Notes under the pieces: generated by a model
What the model was told of the DNA's origin: nothing
Databases searched by the model: none
Seen by the model: only the letters and a program-made list of their open reading frames with translations
Translations under genes and position numbers: made by a program
NCBI GenBank assembly: GCA_027064425.1
Contig: JAMOPO010000003.1
Location: forward strand, 100,607-164,606
DNA length: 64,000 bases
From: Methanobacteriota archaeon
GTDB lineage: Archaea > JAADCQ01 > Methanopyri > Methanopyrales > Methanopyraceae
Reading direction: 5' to 3'
In this document: positions 42,869 through 50,568 of the stretch, piece by piece
Position numbering within the stretch: position 1 is the stretch's first letter
Layout: each line of letters opens with the position of its first letter

Positions 42869-43222
42869 ATGGCGTACACCGTCGCCGCGATCGTCGACAG
42901 CCAGATCGCCCCCGGCTTCCGCCTCGTCGGAGTGCGCACGATCGAGGCGGACGAGGTGAACCCGAAGGACGCCGTCCGCGAGCTGGCCTCCGACCCCGAG
43001 GTGGGCGTGATCATCCTCACCGAGGACGTCGCGGAGGAGGCGAAGGAGGTCATTGAGGAGATCCAGGAGGAGAAGCTCTCGCGCGGTGAGCCGACGCCTA
43101 TCTTCGTAACCATACCCGGACCCGAGGGACCGAAGGAGGAGGTCGAAATCGAGGAAATTGTTAAGAAAGCGGTCGGTGTCGAGATCGACGTTGAGAAGAT
43201 CGAGGGGCGGGGGAGGCCGTAG
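42869..43222 (+). CDS. atpF: A-type ATP synthase subunit F
   Basis: The 117-residue product has the Rossmann-like F subunit fold: [40 protein letters not shown], then [14 protein letters not shown]. Subunit F binds the central stalk (with D). The C-terminal 25 residues are acidic. ATG start; the atpA ATG follows the stop after one base. Confidence 0.92.
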   Translation: MAYTVAAIVDSQIAPGFRLVGVRTIEADEVNPKDAVRELASDPEVGVIILTEDVAEEAKEVIEEIQEEKLSRGEPTPIFVTIPGPEGPKEEVEIEEIVKKAVGVEIDVEKIEGRGRP

Positions 43223-43223
43223 C

Positions 43224-45005
43224 ATGGCCAAGGTGAAGGGTGAGATCGTGAAGGTGGCGGGTCCGGTGGTCGAGGCGGTCGGCTGCGAGGGCGCGCGGAT
43301 GTACGAGGTCTTCCGGGTCGGCGACGAGGGCCTGATCGGAGAGGTGATCAACGTAGAGGGCGACCGGGTCACGATCCAGGTCTACGAGGAGACGGCCGGC
43401 CTCCAGCCGGGTGAGCCGGTCAAGGGCACCGGCGAGCTGCTGTCCGTGGAGCTGGGTCCGGGCCTGCTGACCCAGATCTTCGACGGCATCCAGCGCCCAC
43501 TGCCCAAGATTCGGAAGAAGGTGGGCGACTTCGTCGAGCGCGGAATCATGCTGCCGGCTCTGGACCGGAAGAAGAAGTGGGAGTTCACGCCGAAGGTGGA
43601 GGAGGGGGACAAGGTCGAGGAGGGCGACATCCTGGGGACCGTGCCCGAGACCGAGCTCATCGAGCACAAGATCATGGTCCCGCCCGGCATCTCGGGTGAG
43701 GTGATCGAGATCGCGGCCGATGGCGAGTACACGGTCGAGGAGACGATCGCGGTCATCGAGGACGAGGAGGGCGAGGAGCACGAGATTAAGATGTACCAGG
43801 AGTGGCCGGTGCGCCGGCCCCGGCCGTACAAGCGCAAGCTCGACCCGGAGGAGCCCCTGATCACGGGCCAGCGCGTGATCGACACGTTCTTCCCGGTCGC
43901 CAAGGGTGGTACCGCCGCCATCCCCGGCCCGTTCGGGAGCGGTAAGACGGTCACCCAGCAGCAGCTGGCGAAGTGGGCTGACGCGCAGGTCGTCGTGTAC
44001 ATCGGGTGCGGCGAGCGAGGTAACGAGATGACGGAGGTGCTGGAGGACTTCCCGGAGCTGGAGGACCCGCGCACGGGCAAGCCGCTGATGGAGCGCACGA
44101 TCCTGGTCGCGAACACCTCCAACATGCCGGTGGCCGCGCGGGAAGCGTGCATCTACACGGGCATCACCATGGCGGAGTACTACCGGGACATGGGCTACGA
44201 CGTGGCGCTGATGGCGGACTCCACGTCCCGGTGGGCCGAGGCCCTGCGAGAGATCTCCGGTCGACTGGAGGAGATGCCGGGTGAGGAGGGCTTCCCGGCG
44301 TACCTGGCGTCCCGGCTGGCCGAGTTCTACGAGCGGGCGGGCCGCGTCGTGTGCCTGGGTTCCGACGACCGGATCGGCTCCGTCACGGTCGTGGGCGCGG
44401 TGTCCCCACCGGGCGGCGACTTCTCGGAGCCGGTGACGCAGAACACGCTCAGGATCGTGAAGGTGTTCTGGGCGCTGGACTCCAAGCTGGCGGACCGACG
44501 GCACTTCCCGGCGATCAACTGGCTGCAGTCCTACTCGCTGTACCTGGACGACGTCGAGGACTGGTGGCACGAGAACGTGGGCAAGGACTGGCGGAAGCTG
44601 CGCGACGAGGCGATGGAGATCCTGCAGCGAGAGTCGGAGCTGGAGGAGATCGTCCAGCTGGTCGGACCGGACGCCCTGCCGGAGAGCGAGCGCCTGATCC
44701 TCGAGGTTGCCCGGATGATCCGCGAGGACTTCCTGCAGCAGAACGCGTTCCACGAGGTGGACACGTACTGCCCGCCGGAGAAGCAGTATGAGATGCTGAA
44801 GACGATCATCCACTTCAAGGAGCGCGCGGAGGAGGCCCTGGACAAGGGCGTGTCCATCGACGACATCCTGGAGATGGAGGTCATCGACGACATCGCCCGC
44901 ATGAAGGAGATCCCGAACGAGGAGGCGGTCGAGAAGATCAGGGAGATCCGGAAGAAGGTGGACAAGGAGTTCGACAAGCTCATCGAGGAGGCCGAGGCCT
45001 CCTAG
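43224..45005 (+). CDS. atpA: A-type ATP synthase catalytic subunit A
   Basis: The 593-residue protein has the P-loop GPFGSGKT near residue 235, the A-subunit non-homologous insert (about 110-200), [15 protein letters not shown], and [23 protein letters not shown]. It is the ATP-hydrolysing or synthesising subunit in the hexameric head. No intein is present. An in-frame TTG lies upstream at 43158 but would overlap atpF; ATG 43224 gives the family start ([15 protein letters not shown]). Subunit B, usually next, is absent; trmY follows instead. Confidence 0.97.
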   Translation: MAKVKGEIVKVAGPVVEAVGCEGARMYEVFRVGDEGLIGEVINVEGDRVTIQVYEETAGLQPGEPVKGTGELLSVELGPGLLTQIFDGIQRPLPKIRKKVGDFVERGIMLPALDRKKKWEFTPKVEEGDKVEEGDILGTVPETELIEHKIMVPPGISGEVIEIAADGEYTVEETIAVIEDEEGEEHEIKMYQEWPVRRPRPYKRKLDPEEPLITGQRVIDTFFPVAKGGTAAIPGPFGSGKTVTQQQLAKWADAQVVVYIGCGERGNEMTEVLEDFPELEDPRTGKPLMERTILVANTSNMPVAAREACIYTGITMAEYYRDMGYDVALMADSTSRWAEALREISGRLEEMPGEEGFPAYLASRLAEFYERAGRVVCLGSDDRIGSVTVVGAVSPPGGDFSEPVTQNTLRIVKVFWALDSKLADRRHFPAINWLQSYSLYLDDVEDWWHENVGKDWRKLRDEAMEILQRESELEEIVQLVGPDALPESERLILEVARMIREDFLQQNAFHEVDTYCPPEKQYEMLKTIIHFKERAEEALDKGVSIDDILEMEVIDDIARMKEIPNEEAVEKIREIRKKVDKEFDKLIEEAEAS

Positions 45006-45027
45006 GCCCCCCACGCCCCTCCCGCAT

Positions 45028-45046
45028 CGTTACGGGGGTCGTAACG
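45028..45046. repeat. Palindrome of the CGTTACG-N5-CGTAACG family (copy 3)
   Basis: CGTTACG and CGTAACG around a 5-base spacer, between the atpA stop and trmY. The last base of the right arm is the first base of the trmY GTG start. The arms can be extended outward (CCGCA against TGCGG) with one unpaired T, so an RNA hairpin would hide the start codon region. Confidence 0.82.
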
Positions 45047-45627
45047 TGCGGGAGTTCCTCGTGATCTTCAACGAGGCCCCCACCACCCCGGAGCGCGTCA
45101 AGCTGAAGGACCTCCCCGGCTCCGGCCGCTTCGACCTCGTGTGCCGCGTCACGACGCAGGCCCTGCTGTACTCCCACGGCGTGCGCACGAACTCGGTGGT
45201 GCACCTGCTCCTGCGCGGCCCGGACGACCCGCCCAAGCTGATCACGGTCACCGGGCGCCGGGTGCGGCGACTGTACCCCGACGAGCGGACCACGGCCATA
45301 CACCTGCGGCGCGCCTTAGCCGCCGAGCCCGAGACGGAGCCGCACCCCGGGTTCTACGTCCGCAGGATGGACCTGAAGGACTTCCTGAACGAGTTGAAGG
45401 GAGCCACGGTCTACTACCTCAGCGAGGATGGAAAGCCCCTTGAGGAGGTGGACCCCGAGGAGGACGCCGTCTTCGTGCTCGGGGACCACGAGGGTCCGAC
45501 CTCGGAGCAGGACGAACTACTGCGCAGACGGGCGGACTCCGTGATCTCGCTGGGGCCGATTCCTTACCACGCCGACCAGTGCATCGTGATCATCCACCGG
45601 TACCTCGACGTCAAAACCGAGTCTTGA
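45046..45627 (+). CDS. trmY: tRNA (pseudouridine(54)-N1)-methyltransferase TrmY
   Basis: The 193-residue SPOUT-fold protein matches TrmY: REFLVIFNEAPTT at the start, GRFDLVCRVTTQALLYSHGVR, VHLLLRGPDDPPKLITV, and the knot region FVLGDHEGPTSEQDELL followed by SLGPIPYHADQCIVIIHRYLD. It methylates pseudouridine 54 of archaeal tRNA in the T loop. GTG start at 45046 directly at the end of a palindrome. A second copy of the palindrome lies 15 bases after its stop, so the gene is bracketed. Confidence 0.92.
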   Translation: MREFLVIFNEAPTTPERVKLKDLPGSGRFDLVCRVTTQALLYSHGVRTNSVVHLLLRGPDDPPKLITVTGRRVRRLYPDERTTAIHLRRALAAEPETEPHPGFYVRRMDLKDFLNELKGATVYYLSEDGKPLEEVDPEEDAVFVLGDHEGPTSEQDELLRRRADSVISLGPIPYHADQCIVIIHRYLDVKTES

Positions 45628-45642
45628 GCGCCTTGGCCGGTA

Positions 45643-45661
45643 CGTTACGGACCCCGTAACG
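45643..45661. repeat. Palindrome of the CGTTACG-N5-CGTAACG family (copy 4)
   Basis: CGTTACG and CGTAACG around the spacer GACCC, whose outer bases can also pair, giving 8-base arms with a 3-base loop. It lies 15 bases downstream of the trmY stop and 74 upstream of the next start. A terminator hairpin, an operator, or a remnant of a small mobile palindrome are all possible. Confidence 0.8.
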
Positions 45662-45735
45662 ATTCGGAGTATGACCGTTTCGGGGAACTCAACTAAAGCC
45701 GCCGGCTGGCCCTGACACCGAGGGCCCCGCCCAAC

Positions 45736-46185
45736 ATGCGCCATTTATACCTCACAGCCTTCCCGGACAGGGTTCTGTTCGCGGCCCTGGATGACGAGTT
45801 CCTCCCCGAGCGGGCCTACCTCAGCCATCGGGACGGTCGGTCCAAGTTCTCGACTGAGGAGTCCGAGATCTCCGTGAGCGTTGACGACGACTTCATCCTG
45901 AAGGCCAAGGAGAGGCTGGAGCGCGAGCTGAGGGAGGCGATGAACGGTCGTCCACGCCTTATTCGGGCCGAGAAGCGGGAGGACCTGCCGCGGGGCGAGG
46001 CCGTGGAGGTTTACGGGGCGGGCGCCGGCGAGGAGGTGTTCGCCGGCCGCTTCGAGCTGGGCGAGGAGGTCTACATCGCCGCCCGCGGGACGGACACCGA
46101 GACCGCCCGCGAGGTCACGGAGGTCTCGGAGGAGGTCCTGATGGACCTCCTGGCTCGGGTCATCGACCTGTATCACTCCTCCTGA
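45736..46185 (+). CDS. Uncharacterised protein
   Basis: I do not recognise this 149-residue soluble protein. It is acidic, with a beta-rich start (LYLTAFPDRVLFAALDDEF), a helical middle (ILKAKERLERELREAM) and a beta-rich end (RFELGEEVYIAARGTDTETA). ATG at 45736 lacks a clear ribosome site. The A/T-rich ATTTATACC at 45741-45749 lies inside the first codons, which is odd. The 3' end overlaps the convergent thiamine-binding-like gene by 13 bases. Confidence 0.55.
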   Translation: MRHLYLTAFPDRVLFAALDDEFLPERAYLSHRDGRSKFSTEESEISVSVDDDFILKAKERLERELREAMNGRPRLIRAEKREDLPRGEAVEVYGAGAGEEVFAGRFELGEEVYIAARGTDTETAREVTEVSEEVLMDLLARVIDLYHSS

Positions 46186-46475
46186 AGCCGCCGCCTCACC
46201 GACTCCACCTTCCCCTCCGCCGTCACCTCGCGGTCCAGTCGCTCGTCTATCCGCACCGTGAGGATGATTCTGTCCGCGTGCTTCACGGCCTCGTCGTGGG
46301 CGGTCCGAATCGCCTCCAGCGCCTCCTCGATGTCCTCGACCTCGACCACGGTCCCCATGGGTCCGACCTGCGGGTCGAAGCCCCTCTCCTCTAGAGCCCG
46401 GACGACCTCGGCCACCTCCTCGCTGAAGCTCGTGGATCCGGTGCCCAGGAAGTACACGGAGATCTCGACCAGCAC
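46173..46475 (-). CDS. MTH1187/UPF0045 family thiamine-binding-like protein
   Basis: The product of about 100 residues has the ferredoxin-like fold pattern of the MTH1187/YkoF-related family: VLVEISVYFLGTGSTSFSEEV and GFDPQVGPMGTVVEVEDIEEALEAI, then HADRIILTVRIDER. Relatives bind thiamine or a pyrimidine part of it. The frame is open upstream to 46556, but the family N-terminus begins at GTG 46475. An A/T-rich box (GGTTAATGTG on the minus strand, 46491-46500) lies about 21 bases upstream, implying an almost leaderless mRNA. Confidence 0.85.
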   Translation of the reverse strand: MLVEISVYFLGTGSTSFSEEVAEVVRALEERGFDPQVGPMGTVVEVEDIEEALEAIRTAHDEAVKHADRIILTVRIDERLDREVTAEGKVESVRRRLQEE

Positions 46476-46534
46476 CCGGCCGGCCCCCGACACATTAACC
46501 TGGGGACTCGATCGGGTACCGATCAGGGGCTGAG

Positions 46535-47284
46535 GTGAGGGTAACCGTCTCCTCACTAAGCGTTGGCGATTGGTGGGCGGACACGGCCCGGATTAACCGG
46601 CTCCCGGAGCTCACCGGTGCTGACGGCGTGGAGCTGATCCTGGAGGGTTCTCACCAGCCCTCCCGCTTCGAGCCTGAGGAGCTGAGCGTGGAGGTGGACT
46701 CCGTGCATGCCCCTTTCGCGGACGTGAACTTCGCCACCCCTAGCGAGCACCACCGCGAGTACGCGCTCGACGTCCTGCGCCGTGCGGCGGAGGTCGGTGT
46801 GGAGCTGGGCGCCCGGTACGTGGTCGTGCACCCCGGCCACCTCACCCCGGTCACCGTCAAGGATCGGGACCTGGCGCTCGACTTCTGCATCGAAACGCTC
46901 CGGGAGGCGAGGAAGATCGTGGGCAAGCTCGGGTTAACGCTGGCCGTGGAGAACATGCCTGACCACGAGATCCTGCTCGGAACCAGCCCCGAGGAGATCG
47001 CGGAGATCGTGCGGTCCAGCGGCTGCCACTTCGCGCTGGACGTCGGTCACGCGCTGACGTGCGACGGGTCCCCGCTCCCGTACCTGGACGAGCTCGAGCC
47101 GTGCGTGGTGCACGTGCACGACAACTCCGGGAAGAAGGACGAGCACAGGGCGCCGGGAGACGGCATCCTCAGGGTCGAGGAGCTGAAGGAGGTGCTGGAG
47201 CGCTGCGAGCTGCCCGTCGTTGAGGTGAAGGAGGTGAGCGACGCGCGCGAGGGCGTCGCGCTGGTTAGGGAGCTCACGCGATGA
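46535..47284 (+). CDS. Sugar phosphate isomerase/epimerase-like TIM barrel protein (AP endonuclease 2 superfamily)
   Basis: The 249-residue protein has the xylose-isomerase-like TIM barrel signatures: DGVELILEGS, VDSVHAPFADVNFA, ARYVVVHPGHLTP, LAVENMPDHEIL, HFALDVGHALTC, and VVHVHDNSGKKDEHRAPGDG. The His, Glu and Asp residues in these motifs would bind divalent metals. It could be an isomerase or an endonuclease IV relative; the former is more likely because endonuclease IV-specific motifs are not clear. GTG start at 46535, 60 bases from the divergent thiamine-binding-like gene. Confidence 0.82.
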   Translation: MRVTVSSLSVGDWWADTARINRLPELTGADGVELILEGSHQPSRFEPEELSVEVDSVHAPFADVNFATPSEHHREYALDVLRRAAEVGVELGARYVVVHPGHLTPVTVKDRDLALDFCIETLREARKIVGKLGLTLAVENMPDHEILLGTSPEEIAEIVRSSGCHFALDVGHALTCDGSPLPYLDELEPCVVHVHDNSGKKDEHRAPGDGILRVEELKEVLERCELPVVEVKEVSDAREGVALVRELTR

Positions 47285-47285
47285 G

Positions 47286-47894
47286 TTACCCGCGAGCCAG
47301 CCCGTCCAGGGCTATCGCCCGGCCGTCCTTCAGCAGCAGCGGGTTGACGTCCAGCTCTGTCCAGCCCTCCTCCCGGTAGGCCTCCAGCACCCTGCCCACA
47401 AGGTCGCACAGGTCGTCCGCGTCCACCTCGGACAGCAGTGCGCCGCCCCCCTTCATCCTTCTCAACGCTCGCTCGACCTCCCCGGGGTCCAGCGGCGGGA
47501 GGCGAGCGATGTAGGTGCCCAGCTCCTCTACGAGGCCGCCGCCCACCCCCAGCAGGACCACCGGGCCGAAGGTGGAGTCCCGCTTGACGCCGAGGAAGGC
47601 CTCAACGCCGCCCGCCGTGTCCACGTGCCGCTGCACCATGATCCGGCCCTCCGGCCAGCGATTCAGCAGCTGCTGGGCGAACTCGGCGACGTCCTGGCGC
47701 GAGGGAACGGCGGTTTTGACGGCCCCGGCGCGGGCCCTGTGAGCGACCTCCGGGTGCAGGAGCTTAACCACGTAGGGTGGGTCGAAGTCCAGGTCGTGCG
47801 CCTCCTCCGGATCCTCGAGCACGGCGTGGTCCGGAACCTCGACGCCGTGGCGCTCCAGGGCGCTGAGGACCTCGTCCTCGAGGATCAGGGTCAA
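47286..47894 (-). CDS. ADP-forming acetyl/acyl-CoA synthetase beta-subunit-like (ATP-grasp) protein
   Basis: The 202-residue product has the ATP-grasp pattern of the ADP-forming acyl-CoA synthetase beta subunit: PPYVVKLLHPEVAHRARAGAV, MVQRHVDTAGGVEAFLGVKRD, FGPVVLLGVGGGLVEEL and TELDVNPLLLKDG. These enzymes make ATP from acyl-CoA, ADP and phosphate together with an alpha subunit, which is not encoded here. It is slightly shorter than usual. It overlaps the stop of the upstream aminotransferase gene by four bases, so they form an operon. Confidence 0.85.
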   Translation of the reverse strand: MTLILEDEVLSALERHGVEVPDHAVLEDPEEAHDLDFDPPYVVKLLHPEVAHRARAGAVKTAVPSRQDVAEFAQQLLNRWPEGRIMVQRHVDTAGGVEAFLGVKRDSTFGPVVLLGVGGGLVEELGTYIARLPPLDPGEVERALRRMKGGGALLSEVDADDLCDLVGRVLEAYREEGWTELDVNPLLLKDGRAIALDGLARG

Positions 47895-49024
47895 GCCCGC
47901 AGCAGCTCCCCGATGACCTCGTTGAAGGCCTCACAGAACCTCTCGATGTCCTCTCGTGGAGCCGAGAAGGCCACGCGGATGAACCCCCTGCCGTGCCGCG
48001 TGCTCGTGTAGTAACCGGTCCGGACGAAGATGCCGTGATCCGTGTAAAGCTTGCCCACCACGGTGCGCGAGTCCAGGTGTTCATGCTCCGAGAAGTCAAT
48101 GACCAGGCAGTTGGCATGGGACGGGTACACGGGGATCCTGATACCGTCCCCCTCGCACTCGCGCTTGATCAGGCGCTGGTTCCGGCGCACCTCACGCATG
48201 AGCTTGGGGATCCACCAGTCTCGCGCTTTGAGGGCCGCGATGGCGGCCTCCTGGGCGATGACGTTGATACCGAGCTTGCTGACCTTGTGCTTGCAGATCT
48301 GCTCCAGCAGCCGTTTCTCACCCACGATTGCCCCGACCCGCAGCCCGGCGAGCCCGTAGGTTTTGGAGAAGCTGTAGAGGTCCACGCACCGCTCCGGATC
48401 CATCTCACAGGCCACGGGCTGGTGTGGGGCGAAGTCCCGGTACGTGCAGTCGTGAACCAGGAACGCGTCGGCGTCCTGGGCCAGCTCGACCAGCCCGCGC
48501 AGCTCACGCTCGTTGAGGCTGCTCCCCAGCGGGTTGAGCGGGTTGATCACGAAGATCAGGTCGAGCTCGCGCAGGCTCCCGTCGAGCTCCTCCTGGATGA
48601 CGTCCGCGGTCATCTTGTAGTCGGTTTCGGGGGAGTAAACGTCGATCTCCTGGACCTCGATGCCCTCGGCCATCATCATCCCGTCGATGGTTTTGTACCC
48701 CGGATCCGGCGTGACGGCCACCCCGTTGCTCGCCAGCGCCCGGATGGTGGCGTGGACGCCCTCGATCGCCCCGTTGGTTATCACGGCCTCGAACTCGTCG
48801 TCCTCCAGCCCGAAGTACTCCAGGACGCTCCGGCGCAGCCGCTCGTCTCCGCGCGGGTTCGCGTACACGTTGTACGGAGCCTCCAGCGCCGCCCGGATGA
48901 CGGCCCTTCGAACCTCCTCCGGCGGTCCCAGCCGGTTGGTGTTCTGACCCAGCTCGATGACCTCGCCGGAGTGGATCTTCCTGAAGAGCTCGTCCGGGGA
49001 GTCCGGTATCCAGTCCTCCGGCAT
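47891..49024 (-). CDS. PLP-dependent aminotransferase (class I/II)
   Basis: The 377-residue protein has the fold type I aminotransferase motifs: PYNVYANPRGDERLRRSV, NPLNPLGSSLNE (with Asn contacting PLP), HDCTYRDF, and SFSKTYGLAGLRVG, whose Lys forms the Schiff base. The C-terminal arginine for substrate carboxylate is likely in GRGFIRVAFS. Closest in style to histidinol-phosphate or aspartate aminotransferases; substrate unresolved. ATG start at 49024. A promoter-like box lies about 20 bases upstream. Confidence 0.88.
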   Translation of the reverse strand: MPEDWIPDSPDELFRKIHSGEVIELGQNTNRLGPPEEVRRAVIRAALEAPYNVYANPRGDERLRRSVLEYFGLEDDEFEAVITNGAIEGVHATIRALASNGVAVTPDPGYKTIDGMMMAEGIEVQEIDVYSPETDYKMTADVIQEELDGSLRELDLIFVINPLNPLGSSLNERELRGLVELAQDADAFLVHDCTYRDFAPHQPVACEMDPERCVDLYSFSKTYGLAGLRVGAIVGEKRLLEQICKHKVSKLGINVIAQEAAIAALKARDWWIPKLMREVRRNQRLIKRECEGDGIRIPVYPSHANCLVIDFSEHEHLDSRTVVGKLYTDHGIFVRTGYYTSTRHGRGFIRVAFSAPREDIERFCEAFNEVIGELLRA

Positions 49025-49040
49025 CGAACCCCCGACGCGC

Positions 49041-49049
49041 CTTTATCCC
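49041..49049 (-). promoter_or_regulatory. TATA-like box for the aminotransferase gene
   Basis: On the minus strand GGATAAAGG, centred about 21 bases before the ATG at 49024, which implies a leaderless transcript. Confidence 0.5.
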
Positions 49050-49061
49050 CCGACGTGCTTT

Positions 49062-49072
49062 TGTGTAAATAC
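49062..49072 (+). promoter_or_regulatory. TATA-like box for the HTH-ACT regulator gene
   Basis: TGTGTAAATAC, centred about 25 bases before the GTG at 49092, again predicting a leaderless transcript, back to back with the aminotransferase promoter. Confidence 0.6.
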
Positions 49073-49091
49073 CGACGGGGGTTACGGGCGC

Positions 49092-49601
49092 GTGCGCCTG
49101 AAGGGGAGGGCCCGGGACATTCTCGAGCTCGTGGTGGACAACCCGGGCACCACGGTCTCAGAGCTGGCCCAGCGGCTCGGCCTGCACCGCAGCACGATGG
49201 ACCGGTACATCAAGATCCTCAAGGACTTGGGGCTCGTGCGCACTAAACCCGGCCGGGGCGGTGGGGTCTACCCCACCTGCGACTCCATCGTTCTCGTCCG
49301 CTCGGACGGGGAGGTGAGCCTCGTTCGTCGCGGCGGCTCGCTGGCGAGGATAACGGTCAAGGCGGACGACCGGCCGGGACTCCTCGCGGACGTGTCCGAG
49401 CGACTCGCCAGGGCCGGGGTTAACATACTGGAGACCGAGCTCCGGGTGGTCGACGGCGTCGCGATTATGGAGTTCGAGGCGGAGAACGTGATCCACGAGG
49501 AGGTGCTCCGCGAGCTGCGAGGACTCAAAGGCCTCCGCGAGCTGAGGATCGAGAGCGTCAGAGATGACGGCGGGCGGGATGAGGGTGACGACGCCGGCTG
49601 A
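49092..49601 (+). CDS. HTH transcriptional regulator with C-terminal ACT domain
   Basis: The 169-residue product has a winged helix-turn-helix (TTVSELAQRLGLHRSTMDRYIKIL) at residues 17-40 and an ACT ligand-binding domain (ARITVKADDRPGLLADVSERLARAGVNI) from about residue 90. ACT domains often bind amino acids, which fits control of the divergent aminotransferase. The frame extends to 48957, but GTG at 49092 with an upstream TATA-like box is better. The Trm10 gene overlaps its 3' end by 38 bases. Confidence 0.82.
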   Translation: MRLKGRARDILELVVDNPGTTVSELAQRLGLHRSTMDRYIKILKDLGLVRTKPGRGGGVYPTCDSIVLVRSDGEVSLVRRGGSLARITVKADDRPGLLADVSERLARAGVNILETELRVVDGVAIMEFEAENVIHEEVLRELRGLKGLRELRIESVRDDGGRDEGDDAG

Positions 49602-50568
49602 GGCGCTGCGCGAGCTGCTCGGGTCCGGCCGCGTCCTCGTCCCGCGCGGCTACAAGCCCGGCAGGGCGACGGGACGCGCCGCAGTGAACCACTTCGCCCT
49701 GTACGCCGCCCGTAAGGGGCTGGGGTTCGACCCCGAGGACGCCCCCACCCGACCTCTCACCTCCTGGCGCGGGCTCGAGCTCGCGGTCCCCGGGAACGAG
49801 GGCAAGGCAGACTACCGGGCCGTACCGGGCGACGCGGAGATCCCGGCGGAGGAGCTGAGGGCCCGGATCCCCGACTACCCGGCGAAGCCGCACTTCGTCG
49901 TGGACTTCAGGTTCTGGAACGAACACTCCCGGTTCGGCCAGACCAACCTGATCCGGCAGACCTCCGTCACCGCCTCCACGCTCCGCCGATACCTCTCCGA
50001 CCGGCACCTGACCATCGTTAACGCCCCGTCGGAGGCGCGGAGGAGGTTCGGTAAGGCGTTCCCAACGTTTGAGGGCGGGTTCCGGGACTGGGAGGAGCTG
50101 CTCTCGGAGCTGGGTGAGGACCGGGTCGTGCTGCTCGATCCCAACGCGGACGAGGAGCTGACGGAGCGGGACCTGGAGCGCTACGACGTCTTCGTGCTCG
50201 GCGGTATCGTGGACAACAACATGCAGGGATGGACCGAGAAGCTGGCCCCGGGCATCCCGGCGGACGTGGTCCGGCGCAAGATCACGCTCCGCGGCCGCGT
50301 CGAGGGGGTCCCGGACCGCATCAACTCGCTGGTCGAGGCGCTGTGCCGGGTGATAGTCGAGGGGGAGAGCCTCCGGGAGGCCGTCCTGAGCGTTCAGTCC
50401 CCGAGGTTTGCGAGGCGCAGGCTCAGGATCGAGCTGAGGAGGGTCGACAGGCTGGACCGTGAAACCCTTGAAGAAATCCGGGAGGTGGTGAACCTGCCCC
50501 GGGAGGAGATCATCGCAAGGGCACGAGAGATGGGGATCCCGGTCGAGGTTGACCTGCAGGATGGTTGA
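49564..50568 (+). CDS. trm10: Trm10-type SPOUT tRNA (N1-purine-9) methyltransferase
   Basis: The 334-residue protein matches archaeal Trm10 (COG2419): the SPOUT core contains VVLLDPNADEEL, FVLGGIVDNNMQGWTEKLAP (the conserved Gly-Gly-Ile-Val-Asp near the SAM site) and IPADVVRRKITLRG. Archaeal Trm10 enzymes make m1A9 and/or m1G9 in tRNA. The N-terminal 130 residues are an RNA-binding extension. ATG at 49564 or 49579. The next radical SAM gene overlaps its end. Confidence 0.85.
   Translation: MTAGGMRVTTPAEALRELLGSGRVLVPRGYKPGRATGRAAVNHFALYAARKGLGFDPEDAPTRPLTSWRGLELAVPGNEGKADYRAVPGDAEIPAEELRARIPDYPAKPHFVVDFRFWNEHSRFGQTNLIRQTSVTASTLRRYLSDRHLTIVNAPSEARRRFGKAFPTFEGGFRDWEELLSELGEDRVVLLDPNADEELTERDLERYDVFVLGGIVDNNMQGWTEKLAPGIPADVVRRKITLRGRVEGVPDRINSLVEALCRVIVEGESLREAVLSVQSPRFARRRLRIELRRVDRLDRETLEEIREVVNLPREEIIARAREMGIPVEVDLQDG

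Noticed and set aside
43158-43223. N-terminal extension of atpA to TTG 43158
   Set aside because: Arg/Ser-rich, overlaps atpF, and the ATG at 43224 gives the exact family start.
45665-45720. C/D-box guide RNA between trmY and the next gene
   Set aside because: One possible D box (CTGA) but the candidate C box (GTATGAC) departs too far from RTGATGA.
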